DNA of 15,324 nucleotides from Desulfurococcales archaeon. GTDB taxonomy: Archaea; Thermoproteota; Thermoprotei_A; Sulfolobales; NBVN01. The stretch spans positions 1-15,324 of the forward strand of contig JALSOX010000011.1 of NCBI GenBank assembly GCA_026986255.1. Reading direction: 5' to 3'. How positions within the stretch are numbered: position 1 is the stretch's first letter; every line of letters starts with the position of its first letter. The position numbers were made by a program, and so were the translations under genes. Of the stretch, positions 1 to 6,034 are shown piece by piece. Below the pieces are notes generated by a model. The model saw nothing but the letters and a program-made list of their open reading frames with translations. It was not told where the DNA came from and did not search any database.

Positions 1-387
1 CTTACTGTATCGATGGTAGCCAGAATTAAATCAGGTAATATGATGCCTCAGTACCTAGCAATGATGTTGGCATTACTGGTAATTAGATACTTAGCGTTGC
101 TTAAATTAAATGTATTAGGGATAGTACTATTCTACGCTATAACAGGATTCTGTTATGCAGGTATAGACATATTAGTCTATGGCATCATTTCGTCGATTGA
201 GCAGCAGCGATTTACTGAGGTACTATCGTTCTTTAGATTCATGTATCTAACCTCAACACTTATAGGCAATCTTCTCTGGGGAATTCTTCTAGATCTTATA
301 GGCTACGTAAACACATTTATGATAGCTATGATACTAACACTATGTACAATACCGTTATCGATAATCACAAAAATTAATCAAAAATAA
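1..387 (+). CDS. MFS-type transporter, C-terminal part (5' end outside window)
   Basis: The frame is open from base 1, so the ATG at 13 is probably internal and the gene starts upstream of the window. About 128 residues are visible and are almost entirely hydrophobic, with four likely membrane helices. The stretch FFRFMYLTSTLIGNLLWG followed by an LLDLIGY segment resembles the last helices of a major facilitator superfamily transporter, where a small loop G-x-L-x-D-x-x-G joins two helices. Substrate cannot be inferred. The gene ends at 387 and is followed by about 375 bases without a gene. Whether the full gene is intact cannot be judged; it could itself be a remnant, since the genes after it are broken. 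Confidence 0.65.
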   Translation, partial: LTVSMVARIKSGNMMPQYLAMMLALLVIRYLALLKLNVLGIVLFYAITGFCYAGIDILVYGIISSIEQQRFTEVLSFFRFMYLTSTLIGNLLWGILLDLIGYVNTFMIAMILTLCTIPLSIITKINQK

Positions 388-731
388 AGGTTTGAGCACG
401 CTTCCTCATCTCACAATTTAGTTTAACGCTTATATTTATCTTCGTAAATGTTTAGTAGTGTCTACAAGTCTCAGCAACTTGAAATTGATGATACTGTATA
501 AAACAAATAGCTCACATCTTAATGTAACAATGCAAGGGTCTAAAGACGCTTTTGTAGCTACATTTATCAATATCTTAATGAGCTTCTAGTTGCAACGCAC
601 ACATATAGGAGCTTTTGTAACTGACCGTATACTCGCTGGCTACTGCTACAATAAATGGGAGAGGAGATGCGACTGCAGATAATTATTAGACATATCCACT
701 CCTTAAGAACTACTTAAAATATCTCACAATG
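388..731. other. AT-rich stretch without a recognisable gene
   Basis: I see no open frame of convincing length on either strand, no tRNA, no CRISPR-like repeat and no strong hairpin. It most likely is decayed element DNA between the MFS gene and the broken membrane protein gene. Confidence 0.5.
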
Positions 732-741
732 TATTAATAAT
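732..741 (+). promoter_or_regulatory. TATA box of the broken membrane-protein gene
   Basis: The sequence TATTAATAAT is centred about 27 bases before the ATG at 764, the archaeal spacing expected for a leaderless or nearly leaderless transcript. A GAGGGTG stretch (749-755) could also act as a Shine-Dalgarno site. Confidence 0.45.
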
Positions 742-763
742 ACGGACTGAGGGTGCCACGGAT

Positions 764-1042
764 ATGCGTAATGAAACGTTAATTAAGTTGTTTTTAGTGG
801 ATTCATCACTGCAGCTACAATATTCGTTATTACGGCGGTGATTGTTTTAGGTTTAGAGACGTTGACTAAGCCCTATATCTTAGCTCCAATAATCTCTGTA
901 CTAAGTTCAAGTGGTGCGTACTTCGAGATGTTAGGTACTAAGAAGAGCTCGAAGGGTCTGAGATATATTGGAAAAATGTTCTTGGTCAATAGGTTTAGCT
1001 ACTCTAATTTTACTCGTAGCTAAGTTACTTAAAGTATTGTAG
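764..1042 (+). pseudogene. small membrane protein gene broken by two compensating frameshifts
   Basis: The ATG at 764 has a TATA box at the right distance and a GAGGGTG ribosome-site-like stretch. The first frame starts MRNETLIKLFLV and then loses sense. The next frame carries a clear membrane helix (FITAATIFVITAVIVLGLE), a short loop and a basic segment. A third frame finishes with a second helix (GLATLILLVAKLLKVL) and stops at 1040-1042. Restoring one T in the T5 run at 791-795 and removing one A from the A5 run at 972-976 would give one continuous protein of about 92 residues with two or three membrane segments. The family is not recognised. The middle frame read alone (838-1023) is a misleading fragment. 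Sequencing error is the alternative to decay. Confidence 0.55.
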
Positions 1043-1381
1043 CTAGGCACATTCCTTTGGATTGTTCCAAAAGTTCATATGTAATAAGCTTTCCTTGTAA
1101 AAGAAGGTCGATAGATATTCTATGGAGACGTCGTTTGCATTCATCATTAATCGCATTTCAAGAGTGTTTCAAAGCACTTAAGGAAGCCTAAATCAATGAG
1201 CTCTACAGAGCGTATTCCATTTATTACAAGGCTTGTATTACATAGCCTCCTCCTGAGTTCCTTTTACCAACTACTCTCTTATTTGAATCAATCTATATCA
1301 AGATCCACAGTAATCACAATTGATTATCAAATATTATTGTCAACGGTTTTTAAACCCTCAGCCTGTATAAGTGGGACCCCT
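1043..1381. other. gene-poor stretch, possible remnant, with a TATA box at its end
   Basis: A short plus-strand frame with an arginine-rich and helical look ends at 1191, but I cannot assign it or find a start. The plus frame open from 1196 has no coding look before about 1380. The symmetric GGTTTTTAAACC at 1347-1358 sits about 30 bases before the ATG at 1382 and is a good TATA-box candidate for the next gene. Confidence 0.4.
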
Positions 1382-1652
1382 ATGCGTGTAAGGTATGTAC
1401 ATAGAGTAAGAGTATATGGTGAGAACAGCTCTGTAATCCATGTTAGGCCTGCCACTATTAGGCGTGGCTCTAGTGGGACTGCGTACATCCGTGTACAGAG
1501 CTATGATGCTGTGGTTAAGGTACAGGTATCCTCAAGCTATCATCGTCGATGTCCATAAAGGTAGTTGTGTGGCTTCTACGACTATACCGATCTTCGTAGT
1601 GGATAGTGAAGATCTTGCTAAGGCGTTAAAGAATCTGAGTAAGTGTAGATAA
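1382..1652 (+). pseudogene. unknown small gene, probably broken by one frameshift
   Basis: The ATG at 1382 lies about 30 bases after a TATA-like TTTTTAAA, which fits a leaderless start. Its frame runs to a stop at 1556-1558 and contains TIRRGSSGTAYIRVQ followed by DAVVKVQV. This is loosely reminiscent of the strand-rich AbrB-like or element-encoded small proteins with an RGSSG turn, but it is not a firm match. From about 1530 a different frame looks more protein-like (IIVDVHKG ... IPIFVVDSEDLAKALKNL) and stops at 1652, only 5 bases before the next gene. Removing one base between about 1515 and 1545 would fuse both into a protein of about 89 residues. The alternative is an independent 70-residue ORF starting at ATG 1440. 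Function unknown. Confidence 0.4.
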
Positions 1653-1657
1653 GGTGT

Positions 1658-2554
1658 ATGAGAAGTATGGAGTACAGTACACTGCTAAAGATCTTGAGAG
1701 AACACGGATTAGCACTAACTTTCAGTGAGTTAAAGGTTCTCTACGAAGCTATTGTAGGTCGTAGAATCAGTAATGGCACTGTAGGCGACCTGTTATCGAG
1801 GTTACTAAGGAAAGGCCTGCTGATTAAGATCGGTGATAGATATATGTTCAATTCTAAGCTAGATCTAGGAGTAGCGAAGTCAATCATCGATGTTAGGAGA
1901 GCGATAAACAACGGAGTGAAGGGAGCTAGAGCATTGATAGCTAGGAATTCAGATAGAAAAGTTGATGAGAACATTAATATGGGTCGTGGCTCAGGAATGC
2001 CTAGGAGTATTGAGAAGGCTCTGACTATAGCTTCCAAGCTCGCTAAGGAGGATTACTGGAAAGCTGTAGACTTCATAGCACATACAATAATCGGTGTTAG
2101 GAAGACTGGTACCTGGCTACTGTGGATAAAGGACTACTTCATCTATAGAGAGGAAAAGACAGGGTTCCTACACTACTTCAGATCAGAGAAGCTCTCAGAG
2201 CATCTGAGGTCGATAGGTCTTAGAGAAGGGTTTATGGCTGAGCATACTGATCATAGTGCGGAGGAGGTTATTAAGAGTTGCTATAGATCCTACGCTAATG
2301 CTAGAAGACTACACTACCTGCTAAAGGATCTGAACTGGTTTACCTATGGTGAACCATTGATCCTAGAGCTCTACCCAGATCCTGAGAACCCATACATAGT
2401 CTTGAAGAAGCTACATAGCGAAGAAGCGATACTAGAGCAAGGAGATCCAAAGCTCTTGGAGAAGATAAGGAAATACATAGTCTATCCGGGAGAACACATA
2501 GACGAAGAAAACGAAGAGACCTACCACCATAGAGCAGCAGACACTCTTGGATAG
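1658..2554 (+). CDS. 298-residue protein of unknown function with winged-helix-like N-terminus
   Basis: This is the longest intact frame of the eroded half. ATG 1658 is preceded by AAGGTGT right after the stop of the previous frame, suggesting co-transcription. Residues about 15-65 (FSELKVLYEAIVGRR ... TVGDLLSRLLRKGLLIKI then GDRYMF) have the helix-turn-helix plus wing pattern of archaeal winged-helix DNA-binding proteins. A poorly conserved linker with many N/R/D residues follows. From about residue 115 there is a charged mixed helical domain with several W and Y residues and the segment LILELYPDPENPYIVLKKL. The C-terminus is acidic and ends with a His pair. There is no signal peptide or membrane helix. 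I do not recognise the family. Its position in a tRNA-integrated element suggests an element-encoded regulator or replication accessory, which is inference only. Confidence 0.7.
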   Translation: MRSMEYSTLLKILREHGLALTFSELKVLYEAIVGRRISNGTVGDLLSRLLRKGLLIKIGDRYMFNSKLDLGVAKSIIDVRRAINNGVKGARALIARNSDRKVDENINMGRGSGMPRSIEKALTIASKLAKEDYWKAVDFIAHTIIGVRKTGTWLLWIKDYFIYREEKTGFLHYFRSEKLSEHLRSIGLREGFMAEHTDHSAEEVIKSCYRSYANARRLHYLLKDLNWFTYGEPLILELYPDPENPYIVLKKLHSEEAILEQGDPKLLEKIRKYIVYPGEHIDEENEETYHHRAADTLG

Positions 2555-2671
2555 CTACACAACCACGCTACAGCCTAGACTAGAGGTAGAGCTCGTATTA
2601 TCATGCCTGATATTTAATCCGTCAACATAGTTTACAGTCCTGAAACCGAAATGAAGTCTTAGGAGACCTAC

Positions 2672-2792
2672 ATGGCTAAAGAGGAAAGTAGGGAAAAAGG
2701 AGGTGTATGAACTAGTTTTAGAAGGTGTTGATGAGGAAATTATAGAGAGACTTAGAGAACTATTGAAAGAACTCGAGGAAGAGGAAGAGTAA
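2672..2792 (+). pseudogene. 39-residue RHH-like peptide gene with a homopolymer frameshift
   Basis: ATG 2672 starts MAKEESREK, then the frame stops at TGA. A one-base shift at the A5 run 2695-2699 instead gives VYELVLEGVDEEIIERLREL and a Glu-rich tail, stopping at 2790-2792. With four A the two join into a 39-residue peptide. The pattern of a short strand followed by Vdeeiierlrell is typical of very small archaeal ribbon-helix-helix-like or antitoxin-like peptides. As it stands, only a 29-residue product from GTG 2703 could be made, overlapping its own GGAGG. The call that it is a degraded or mis-sequenced gene is inference; the peptide character is visible. Confidence 0.45.
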
Positions 2793-2832
2793 AATATGCT
2801 GAATGCTAAGAAGCGTAGTCTGTGTATTTAAT

Positions 2833-2942
2833 AGTACTATTAAGGTACCAGCAAAACGGGATTATAGGTACTATAAAAGTACTATTATAGTACTGAGGCG
2901 TCGGATTTTAGTACTTTTAAGGTACTATAAGAGTACTGGGTA
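2833..2942 (+). promoter_or_regulatory. phased array of eight GTAC operator cores before an RHH gene
   Basis: GTAC occurs at 2834, 2845, 2868, 2879, 2890, 2911, 2922 and 2933. Successive distances are 11, 23, 11, 11, 21, 11 and 11, so all lie within one base of an 11-bp lattice with two empty positions. The 11-bp unit is close to RGTACTATWAA. The TTTTAAGG stretch at 2914-2921 lies at the right distance to be the TATA box for ATG 2948, so the array covers the promoter. RHH dimers are known to bind short half-sites side by side on one DNA face, so this is probably the autoregulatory operator of the RHH protein encoded next. Confidence 0.7.
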
Positions 2943-2947
2943 GTGTT

Positions 2948-3205
2948 ATGAGTAAGCTCAAGCAGGTTAAGTTCTATCTTGGTGAGGAGCAGTATGAGAA
3001 GCTAAAGAAGATAGCTGAGCAACAGGGCCTATCTGTTCCAGCTCTAGTCAAGAGTATCGTCCTCGAATATCTTGGAGAGACTGAGTACGGAGACCTTGTC
3101 TCTCGTATCAAAGAGCTTGAGAGAAAATATGAGCAATTGGCACGAGAAGTAGGCCGTATAGAAAAGGATTTGGCACTCCTTTCAAAGAGGTGTAGCAAGA
3201 GTTGA
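2948..3205 (+). CDS. RHH (CopG/MetJ-like) transcription regulator with coiled-coil tail
   Basis: The 85-residue product has the RHH layout: a strand KQVKFYLGEEQYEKL (about 5-19), helix A to residue 26, the turn QGLSVPALV and helix B to about 43. This is followed by a heptad-like helix (IKELERKYEQLAREVGRIEKDL, in two halves) that should form a coiled coil. It is expected to bind DNA as a dimer through the N-terminal strand. ATG 2948 lies directly after the phased GTAC array and about 30 bases from a TATA-like element, so transcription is close to leaderless. Its stop overlaps the TTG start of the ATPase gene (TTGA, 3202-3205), implying translational coupling. Autoregulation of this two-gene unit is inferred from the operator array. 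Confidence 0.8.
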   Translation: MSKLKQVKFYLGEEQYEKLKKIAEQQGLSVPALVKSIVLEYLGETEYGDLVSRIKELERKYEQLAREVGRIEKDLALLSKRCSKS

Positions 3206-4747
3206 ACATCAGGGAATTAAGGAGGCTTTTAGAACCATATAATCCATGGTGGAAGGATAAGTATTGGTACAGACGTGACCCATTACTTCAAAACTTCTAC
3301 AGCTCAATACTTAAGCGTGAACCTAGGCTTTACTATCATTTGAGAAGATACATAGCTACACCTGGTGCATACGGTATAATCACTATACGAGGGCCTAGAC
3401 GTGTCGGCAAGACTACACTAATTAAGCTTCTGATAAAGTACCTTATCAAGGAGAAGAATGTTGACCTTCTAGCAATATTTTATATTTCTCTAGACTACGA
3501 GGGTCTAACAGATATAAAGCTGATTGAGCTTCTTGAAGCGATATCTACATGGAGTAACGGCGACAAGTATGTTTTTCTCGATGAGGCATCCATGTATCCT
3601 GGATGGGCTCAAGCACTGAAGAACCTCTACGACATGGGTCTAATTGAGAACGGGCGTATGAAGATTATTGCTGCTGGTAGCCATTCCATGGACCTTGCCG
3701 AGGCTGCTAGCAAACTAAGAGGGCGACAGGGCAAGTTAGCACAGCTCTTCAACCTAGGTGGAAACCTCGTCTATGTACCACTAAGATTCTCAGAGATCGT
3801 CGAGGCACTTAGACCAGAGATAAACGAGTTTCTATCAATACGCAGGCTTAGAACCCCCTGGAGTAAGATTCAGGATGTTGCAAGAACTCGTACAAGGAAG
3901 AATTCCGGAGTCTCTCCAAAGAATGTATGATGAGTATTTTCAGTTTCTCCAAATAGTTTTCGAAGACTACTTAATCCATGGCGGCTATCCCAAGGCAATA
4001 GACGAGTATTATAAAAATAACTACATAAGCAAGGAGTTCTACAGCGATGTAGCAGAGCTACTGATCAAAGACTCTGAGAAAGCTGGCCTAGACTCAGAAA
4101 ACCTGAAAAGAGTACTAGCTTACCTCTTAGAGTCTAAGAGGCTCGCAGGACCCTTAGACTTACATAAGCCCGAGGTTATTGGGCGCGACGAGGAAGCTAG
4201 ACCTAAGGGTCGTTTCGGCTTAAGAAACTACCTGGACTACCTCCGTACAACATGGACATTCTTCTTCGCCTACCCAGAGGAAGGAAAGAGTGGCAGCTGC
4301 AAGCCCAATTACCAAGGTCAGCCCAAGAACTATATCCTAGACCCATTCATATACCATGCATTGTACTCATATCTCAACAACATTCCCGACCCCTTCGAAT
4401 ACTCAAAGAAAATGATTAATGACCTAAGCTTCAAAGGACACTTAGTTGAGAGCGTTGTTGCGGCACACCTTCTCCTAGCCCAGCAACTTTTCGAGCACGT
4501 ACCTAGCGTCGAATACGAGAAAGTTTTGATGCATCGACCAACGAGAGGAGAAACACAAGAAGCAGATTTCATCCTATGCATTATGAAAGGAGATACTCAA
4601 TACAGGTTCATCATAGAGTCAAAGTACCGTAGAATACCATCCCACGTAGCTCCGGAAGAAGGTAAAATAGTGCTAACGAAGGACACGTTGAAAGCGCGTA
4701 ATGGAGTAACCTACATACCAATACCCTTATTCTTAATGCTCTTTTGA
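3202..4747 (+). pseudogene. AAA ATPase with DUF4143-like C-terminus, split by a +1 frameshift
   Basis: Two overlapping frames (3202-3930 and the one open to 4747) are one gene. The first part has Walker A GPRRVGKTT (residues 64-72), Walker B YVFLDEA (123-129), a sensor-like IIAAGSHS and the LRGR motif followed by PLRFSEIVEAL, the order seen in AAA_14/DUF4143 archaeal ATPases. The second part continues with FEDYLIHGGYPKA, ILDPFIYHAL and a C-terminal EADFIL ... FIIESKYR, a PD-(D/E)XK-like nuclease-fold signature of this family. Removing one C from the C5 run at 3854-3858 gives an uninterrupted protein of about 514 residues reading RTPGVRFRMLQELVQGR across the joint. TTG 3202 has a GAGGTGT site upstream and overlaps the RHH gene. 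The family role is not well defined. The site ACC-CCC-TGG also permits +1 slippage, so a functional gene is not excluded. Confidence 0.75.
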
Positions 4748-4765
4748 CAACGAAATACAATACCC

Positions 4766-4781
4766 TGTAGAGGCTTCTACA
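4766..4781. terminator. short perfect hairpin between convergent genes
   Basis: TGTAGA-GGCT-TCTACA is a perfect 6-bp stem with a 4-base loop located between the ends of the plus-strand ATPase and the minus-strand RHH gene. It may mark a bidirectional 3' end. There is no clear T-run, and archaeal termination relies mainly on T-runs, so this is weak. Confidence 0.25.
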
Positions 4782-4829
4782 TATCAGTAAGTGTCATATC
4801 ACCAAGGGTTAAGCCCCTCTAGGATGGTG

Positions 4830-5177
4830 TTAAGAGCGTTTTCTTCCATAGCTCTTCATTCTCGTCTCTAGTTCTTTCACTCCTCGAGAAAGCATGTCTA
4901 GCCTTACACTAAGGCTCGACACTTCACTATGCAATTCCTCTATCCTCTTACCAACATCTTCTCCTAGAGGCCTAGAAGCGAGAAGCTCTGTGATCTTGTC
5001 GAGTAGCTCGGTTAGCGTGCTTAGCTGTTTACATAGATCCTTATGTTCTTCCTCGGCACGGAGCAGATATGCTATAGCATCGCCTAGACTCCCAAAACCA
5101 TACTTATCTCTAATTTCCTCAAGTCTCTTAAACACATCCTCGCGAATACTGAGATGCTTGTATCCACGCTTGGGCAA
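4830..5177 (-). CDS. RHH regulator with long coiled-coil C-terminus
   Basis: The 115-residue product starts MPKRGYKHLSIREDVFKRLEE, a typical RHH strand and first helix. The turn KYGFGSLGDAIAYLLRAEEE forms the second helix (to about 47). The rest is a long leucine-rich heptad helix (LTELLDKITELL, IEELHSEVSSLSVRLDML), predicted as a coiled coil, then a basic C-terminus. It is a paralogue in plan of the RHH protein at 2948, but with a longer tail. The start is TTG at 5177-5175. A TATA-like GGTATATGTTA on the minus strand (about 5196-5205) lies about 25 bases upstream, so the mRNA is probably leaderless. Three palindromic sites lie over and behind this promoter, suggesting autorepression. The gene sits at the inner edge of the presumed element, near its attachment site. 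Confidence 0.8.
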   Translation of the reverse strand: MPKRGYKHLSIREDVFKRLEEIRDKYGFGSLGDAIAYLLRAEEEHKDLCKQLSTLTELLDKITELLASRPLGEDVGKRIEELHSEVSSLSVRLDMLSRGVKELETRMKSYGRKRS

Positions 5178-5251
5178 GTACCCCTACCCGGAGTAACATA
5201 TACCCCAAACAGGAGTACTTAGGACGTGTATAGTACCCTTACTTGGGGTAC
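5178..5251 (-). promoter_or_regulatory. three 19-bp palindromic operators over the RHH promoter
   Basis: The copies are 5178-5196 (GTACCCC-TACCC-GGAGTAA), 5200-5218 (ATACCCC-AAACA-GGAGTAC) and 5233-5251 (GTACCCT-TACTT-GGGGTAC). All have 7-bp arms and a 5-bp spacer, with consensus RTACCCY-N5-GGRGTAC. Their starts are 22 and 33 bp apart, whole multiples of 11. The first lies between the TATA box and the TTG start, the second overlaps the TATA box and the third is upstream. Binding by the adjacent RHH protein is inferred. Confidence 0.65.
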
Positions 5252-5344
5252 CTAACGGCTATGAGATACAAGTCTTTAAGTCTTTTAAGAACGTTGCAGA
5301 CATGTACATGGTCTTAATTGCAAGTTCACATAAATGTTGTACCA

Positions 5345-5452
5345 TGGCATATCGTGCTTTAGCTAATAGCCGTTTTGATGATATCGATTGATTATTTACT
5401 GTGCTTACTTGGCATATCAGATATACGCCAGCCAAATGGGTTCTGGCATATC
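5345..5452 (+). repeat. three direct copies of TGGCATATC next to the attachment site
   Basis: The 9-mer TGGCATATC occurs at 5345-5353, 5410-5418 and 5444-5452, all in the same orientation. An imperfect inverted copy (GATATACGCCA) lies at 5420-5430, and GCCAG/CTGGC arms at 5427-5431 and 5443-5447 form a hairpin. The cluster ends 20 bases before the tRNA fragment. Tyrosine recombinases often use such arm-type sites next to the core, so integrase or excisionase binding is a reasonable inference. No integrase gene is visible in the window. Confidence 0.4.
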
Positions 5453-5472
5453 TCTGGAGCCTTGTGATTCAA

Positions 5473-5494
5473 GGTTCAAATCCCCGCGGCCCCA
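5473..5494 (+). other. 3' tRNA fragment, probable attR of a tRNA-integrated element
   Basis: The fragment reads GG, then the T loop TTCAAAT (5475-5481), then CCCCG (T-stem 3' strand), CGGCCCC (acceptor 3' strand) and the discriminator A at 5494. The 5' T-stem strand should be CGGGG but is CAAGG, so pairing fails at two positions, and no GGGGCCG acceptor 5' strand exists in the preceding 300 bases. It is therefore not a complete tRNA. Known archaeal elements integrate into the 3' part of tRNA genes, leaving an intact tRNA at one end and such a 22-bp copy at the other. The orientation places the element to the left and host DNA to the right. The isotype is not determined. Confidence 0.65.
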
Positions 5495-5726
5495 TCGAAT
5501 AAGCTAATATACTTGGTTCCTTAACATTATATATCAATTCGTTGGTGTTTGCCCTCTAGCCCCATCATCAAATGTTATTGAATGTCTCCTGAAAGAGGAA
5601 GATTTAGACGTCAAGCTTATATTATTAAACAACATAAGTTATTTTATTAAAATGGTGACTTATTATTCCATACAACCCGTGTCTTAAATATATACGGGGT
5701 CTAGTGGGTTGCGAGGAGTACGTAGG
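5495..5726. other. AT-rich junction DNA with a promoter for the next gene
   Basis: No gene is seen. CTTAAATATATA at 5683-5694 is a good TATA box, placed about 26 bases before a transcription start near 5713. The GAGGAG at 5713-5718 then serves as ribosome site for ATG 5727. Confidence 0.5.
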
Positions 5727-5996
5727 ATGCGTACTAAATTAGAGGGATACGAAATAAAAAGGGAAGATAGGTGGGGTTACGACTTCTACTTTTGTGTCCC
5801 AAGCGGTAATTGCTATTATACAGAGGTTAAGTGCGGTTCCCGTGCTAGGCTTAGTGCGAGGCAATGCAGGTTGAGGGAACTGGTTAAGAGTAACTTATAT
5901 GGTAACGTTGATTACGTTGTGTGTAAGTTTGATGATGAAGGTAATTTGTTGGGTGATGAACTCTGTGTAGAGCTATTATCGCCTTATATACCTTAA
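5727..5996 (+). CDS. small PD-(D/E)XK nuclease-like protein
   Basis: The 89-residue product has WGYDFYF (Asp19), then after about 13 residues YYTEVK (Glu33-Val-Lys35), then LSARQCRLRE (Gln46) and a C-terminal VDYVVCKFD strand. The order D, ExK and a following S-x-x-Q-x-x-x-x-E helix is the core of PD-(D/E)XK nuclease folds as in VRR-NUC, Hjc-like and DUF3883-type domains. It is much shorter than most, being little more than the core. The ATG at 5727 is preferred over TTG 5709 because GAGGAG precedes it by 8 bases and the transcription start predicted from the TATA box lies near 5713. Four cysteines are present. Nuclease activity is inferred, not shown. It stands alone on the host side of the tRNA fragment. 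Confidence 0.55.
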   Translation: MRTKLEGYEIKREDRWGYDFYFCVPSGNCYYTEVKCGSRARLSARQCRLRELVKSNLYGNVDYVVCKFDDEGNLLGDELCVELLSPYIP

Positions 5997-6034
5997 GAGT
6001 AAGGTTCCCCTTAATTTTCACTGGTTGAATTGTT

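Noticed and set aside
1196..1381. Coding start at ATG 1196
   Set aside because: The peptide is Ser/Leu-rich without domain character, and a TATA box inside it points to ATG 1382 instead.
2833..2942. CRISPR array
   Set aside because: The units are 11 bp and contiguous, with no spacer of 30-45 bases, so this is an operator or iteron array.
5400..5494. Complete tRNA gene
   Set aside because: Only the 3' end is tRNA-like. The T stem has two mismatches and there is no GGGGCCG strand, D arm or anticodon arm upstream, so an intact or intron-bearing tRNA is not supported.
1..5500. Integrase or transposase gene
   Set aside because: I looked for tyrosine-recombinase R-H-R-Y motifs and transposase DDE or TnpB motifs in the eroded half and found none. 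The mobile-element call rests on the tRNA fragment and gene content alone.
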